A stretch of 5,380 nucleotides of DNA from Desulfotignum sp. (lineage in GTDB: Bacteria > Desulfobacterota > Desulfobacteria > Desulfobacterales > Desulfobacteraceae), in assembly GCA_011390695.1 (NCBI GenBank), contig JAABRW010000083.1, positions 1-5,380 of the forward strand, written 5' to 3'. Both the position numbers and the translations under genes were made by a program. The notes under the pieces are model-generated. The model saw only the letters and a program-made list of their open reading frames with translations, was not told the origin of the DNA and ran no database searches. Positions 4,960-5,380 of this stretch are shown here, piece by piece (position 1 is the stretch's first letter; each line of letters begins with the position of its first letter).

Positions 4960-5380
4960 TCACATAAGGGAATAAGGGTCCACATCTATGCTGATGGCCG
5001 TATTTTTGATCTTGCGGATGTCCGGATGCTGCTGCATGGTGCGGACCAGGAGGCTGAGCCGGTTAAAAGAGGTCCCTTTGATCAGCAGCTGCCAACGGAA
5101 TCTGGATGAAATCCGCTGGATCGGCGCTTCAATGGGACCCAGAATCTCCAATTCAGATGGTGTATCCTTGTTGCTGCAACCTGTCAGAAATGCCAGTATG
5201 TCCGCCACCCGGCGGGCATGCTGTGCAGTTTTTTCCTTGTCTTTGCCGGAAATCTTCACCTGTATGATACGGGAAAAGGGCGGGTATTTCAGCGCTTTTC
5301 TAAAAGGAATTTCATGGTTGAAAAACTCTATATAATCCTGGCGCCTGGATGCTTCAATGGTAAAATGATCCGGCGTATAG
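4960..5380 (-). CDS. priA: primosomal protein N' (PriA), C-terminal end only
   Basis: The last 139 residues of PriA, the DNA helicase that reloads the replisome at stalled forks; the gene runs off the right edge, so helicase motifs and the cysteine zinc-binding region are not visible. The C-terminal signature is clear: YTPDHFTIEASRRQDYIEF, then EIPFRKALKYPPFSR, then EILGPIEAPIQRISSRFRWQLLIKG with its ILGP and RWQLLIKG blocks, and a final IDVDPYSLM. These match the end of the PriA family in order and spacing. A GTG at 5259 lies inside this frame and is not a gene start, since the PriA-like sequence continues upstream of it. The stop at 4960 is 8 bases from the stop of the convergent PilZ-like gene, with no terminator between them. 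Confidence 0.92.
   Translation of the reverse strand, partial: YTPDHFTIEASRRQDYIEFFNHEIPFRKALKYPPFSRIIQVKISGKDKEKTAQHARRVADILAFLTGCSNKDTPSELEILGPIEAPIQRISSRFRWQLLIKGTSFNRLSLLVRTMQQHPDIRKIKNTAISIDVDPYSLM

Overview
The window looks like chromosomal DNA from a Gram-negative, strictly anaerobic Desulfobacteraceae-type sulfate reducer. That placement is an inference. It rests on the mid-GC coding sequence, the style of the proteins (a ferritin-like protein ending in an aromatic GYWFNF tail, a Cys-rich ribbon joined to a PilZ-like domain, a sigma-54 activator) and the mix of genes. No rRNA, tRNA, transposase, CRISPR array or phage gene is visible.

Layout. From 2540 down to 1, four genes run on the minus strand and look like one transcription unit: a 69-residue four-cysteine zinc-ribbon protein, fdhD (sulfur-transfer protein for formate dehydrogenase maturation), a di-iron ferritin-like protein, and an SLC13-family permease cut by the left edge. 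fdhD and the ferritin gene overlap by 11 bases, and the ferritin stop codon abuts the permease start codon, so the last three are probably translationally coupled. Further upstream on the same strand is a complete sigma-54-dependent activator with GAF, AAA+ and Fis-type HTH domains (2700-4232). An AT-rich divergent intergenic region (4233-4453) separates it from a plus-strand zinc-ribbon/PilZ-like protein (4454-4951). That gene converges, 8 bases apart, with the C-terminal end of priA, which enters from the right edge on the minus strand.

Regulation. The zinc-ribbon gene has a good sigma-70-type promoter (TTGATT, 17 bp, extended -10 TATGAT) spanned by an inverted repeat. fdhD has its own candidate extended -10 promoter, with a perfect 14-bp palindrome over the expected transcription start and a two-part hairpin further upstream. 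Three genes have better-supported starts at ATG codons inside the longest open frame (fdhD at 2162, ferritin at 1354, activator at 4232), each set by a well-spaced Shine-Dalgarno sequence.

How the genes may work together. FdhD activates molybdenum/tungsten formate dehydrogenases, but no formate dehydrogenase subunit is in view. The ferritin-like protein could protect oxygen-sensitive metalloenzymes or handle iron, and the permease may carry an anion. The link between these roles is inference from operon structure. I see no convincing new defence or mobile system. The most unusual items are the regulatory architecture around the zinc-ribbon gene and fdhD, the single-cysteine FdhD motif, and a PilZ-like protein that seems to lack the c-di-GMP-binding residues.
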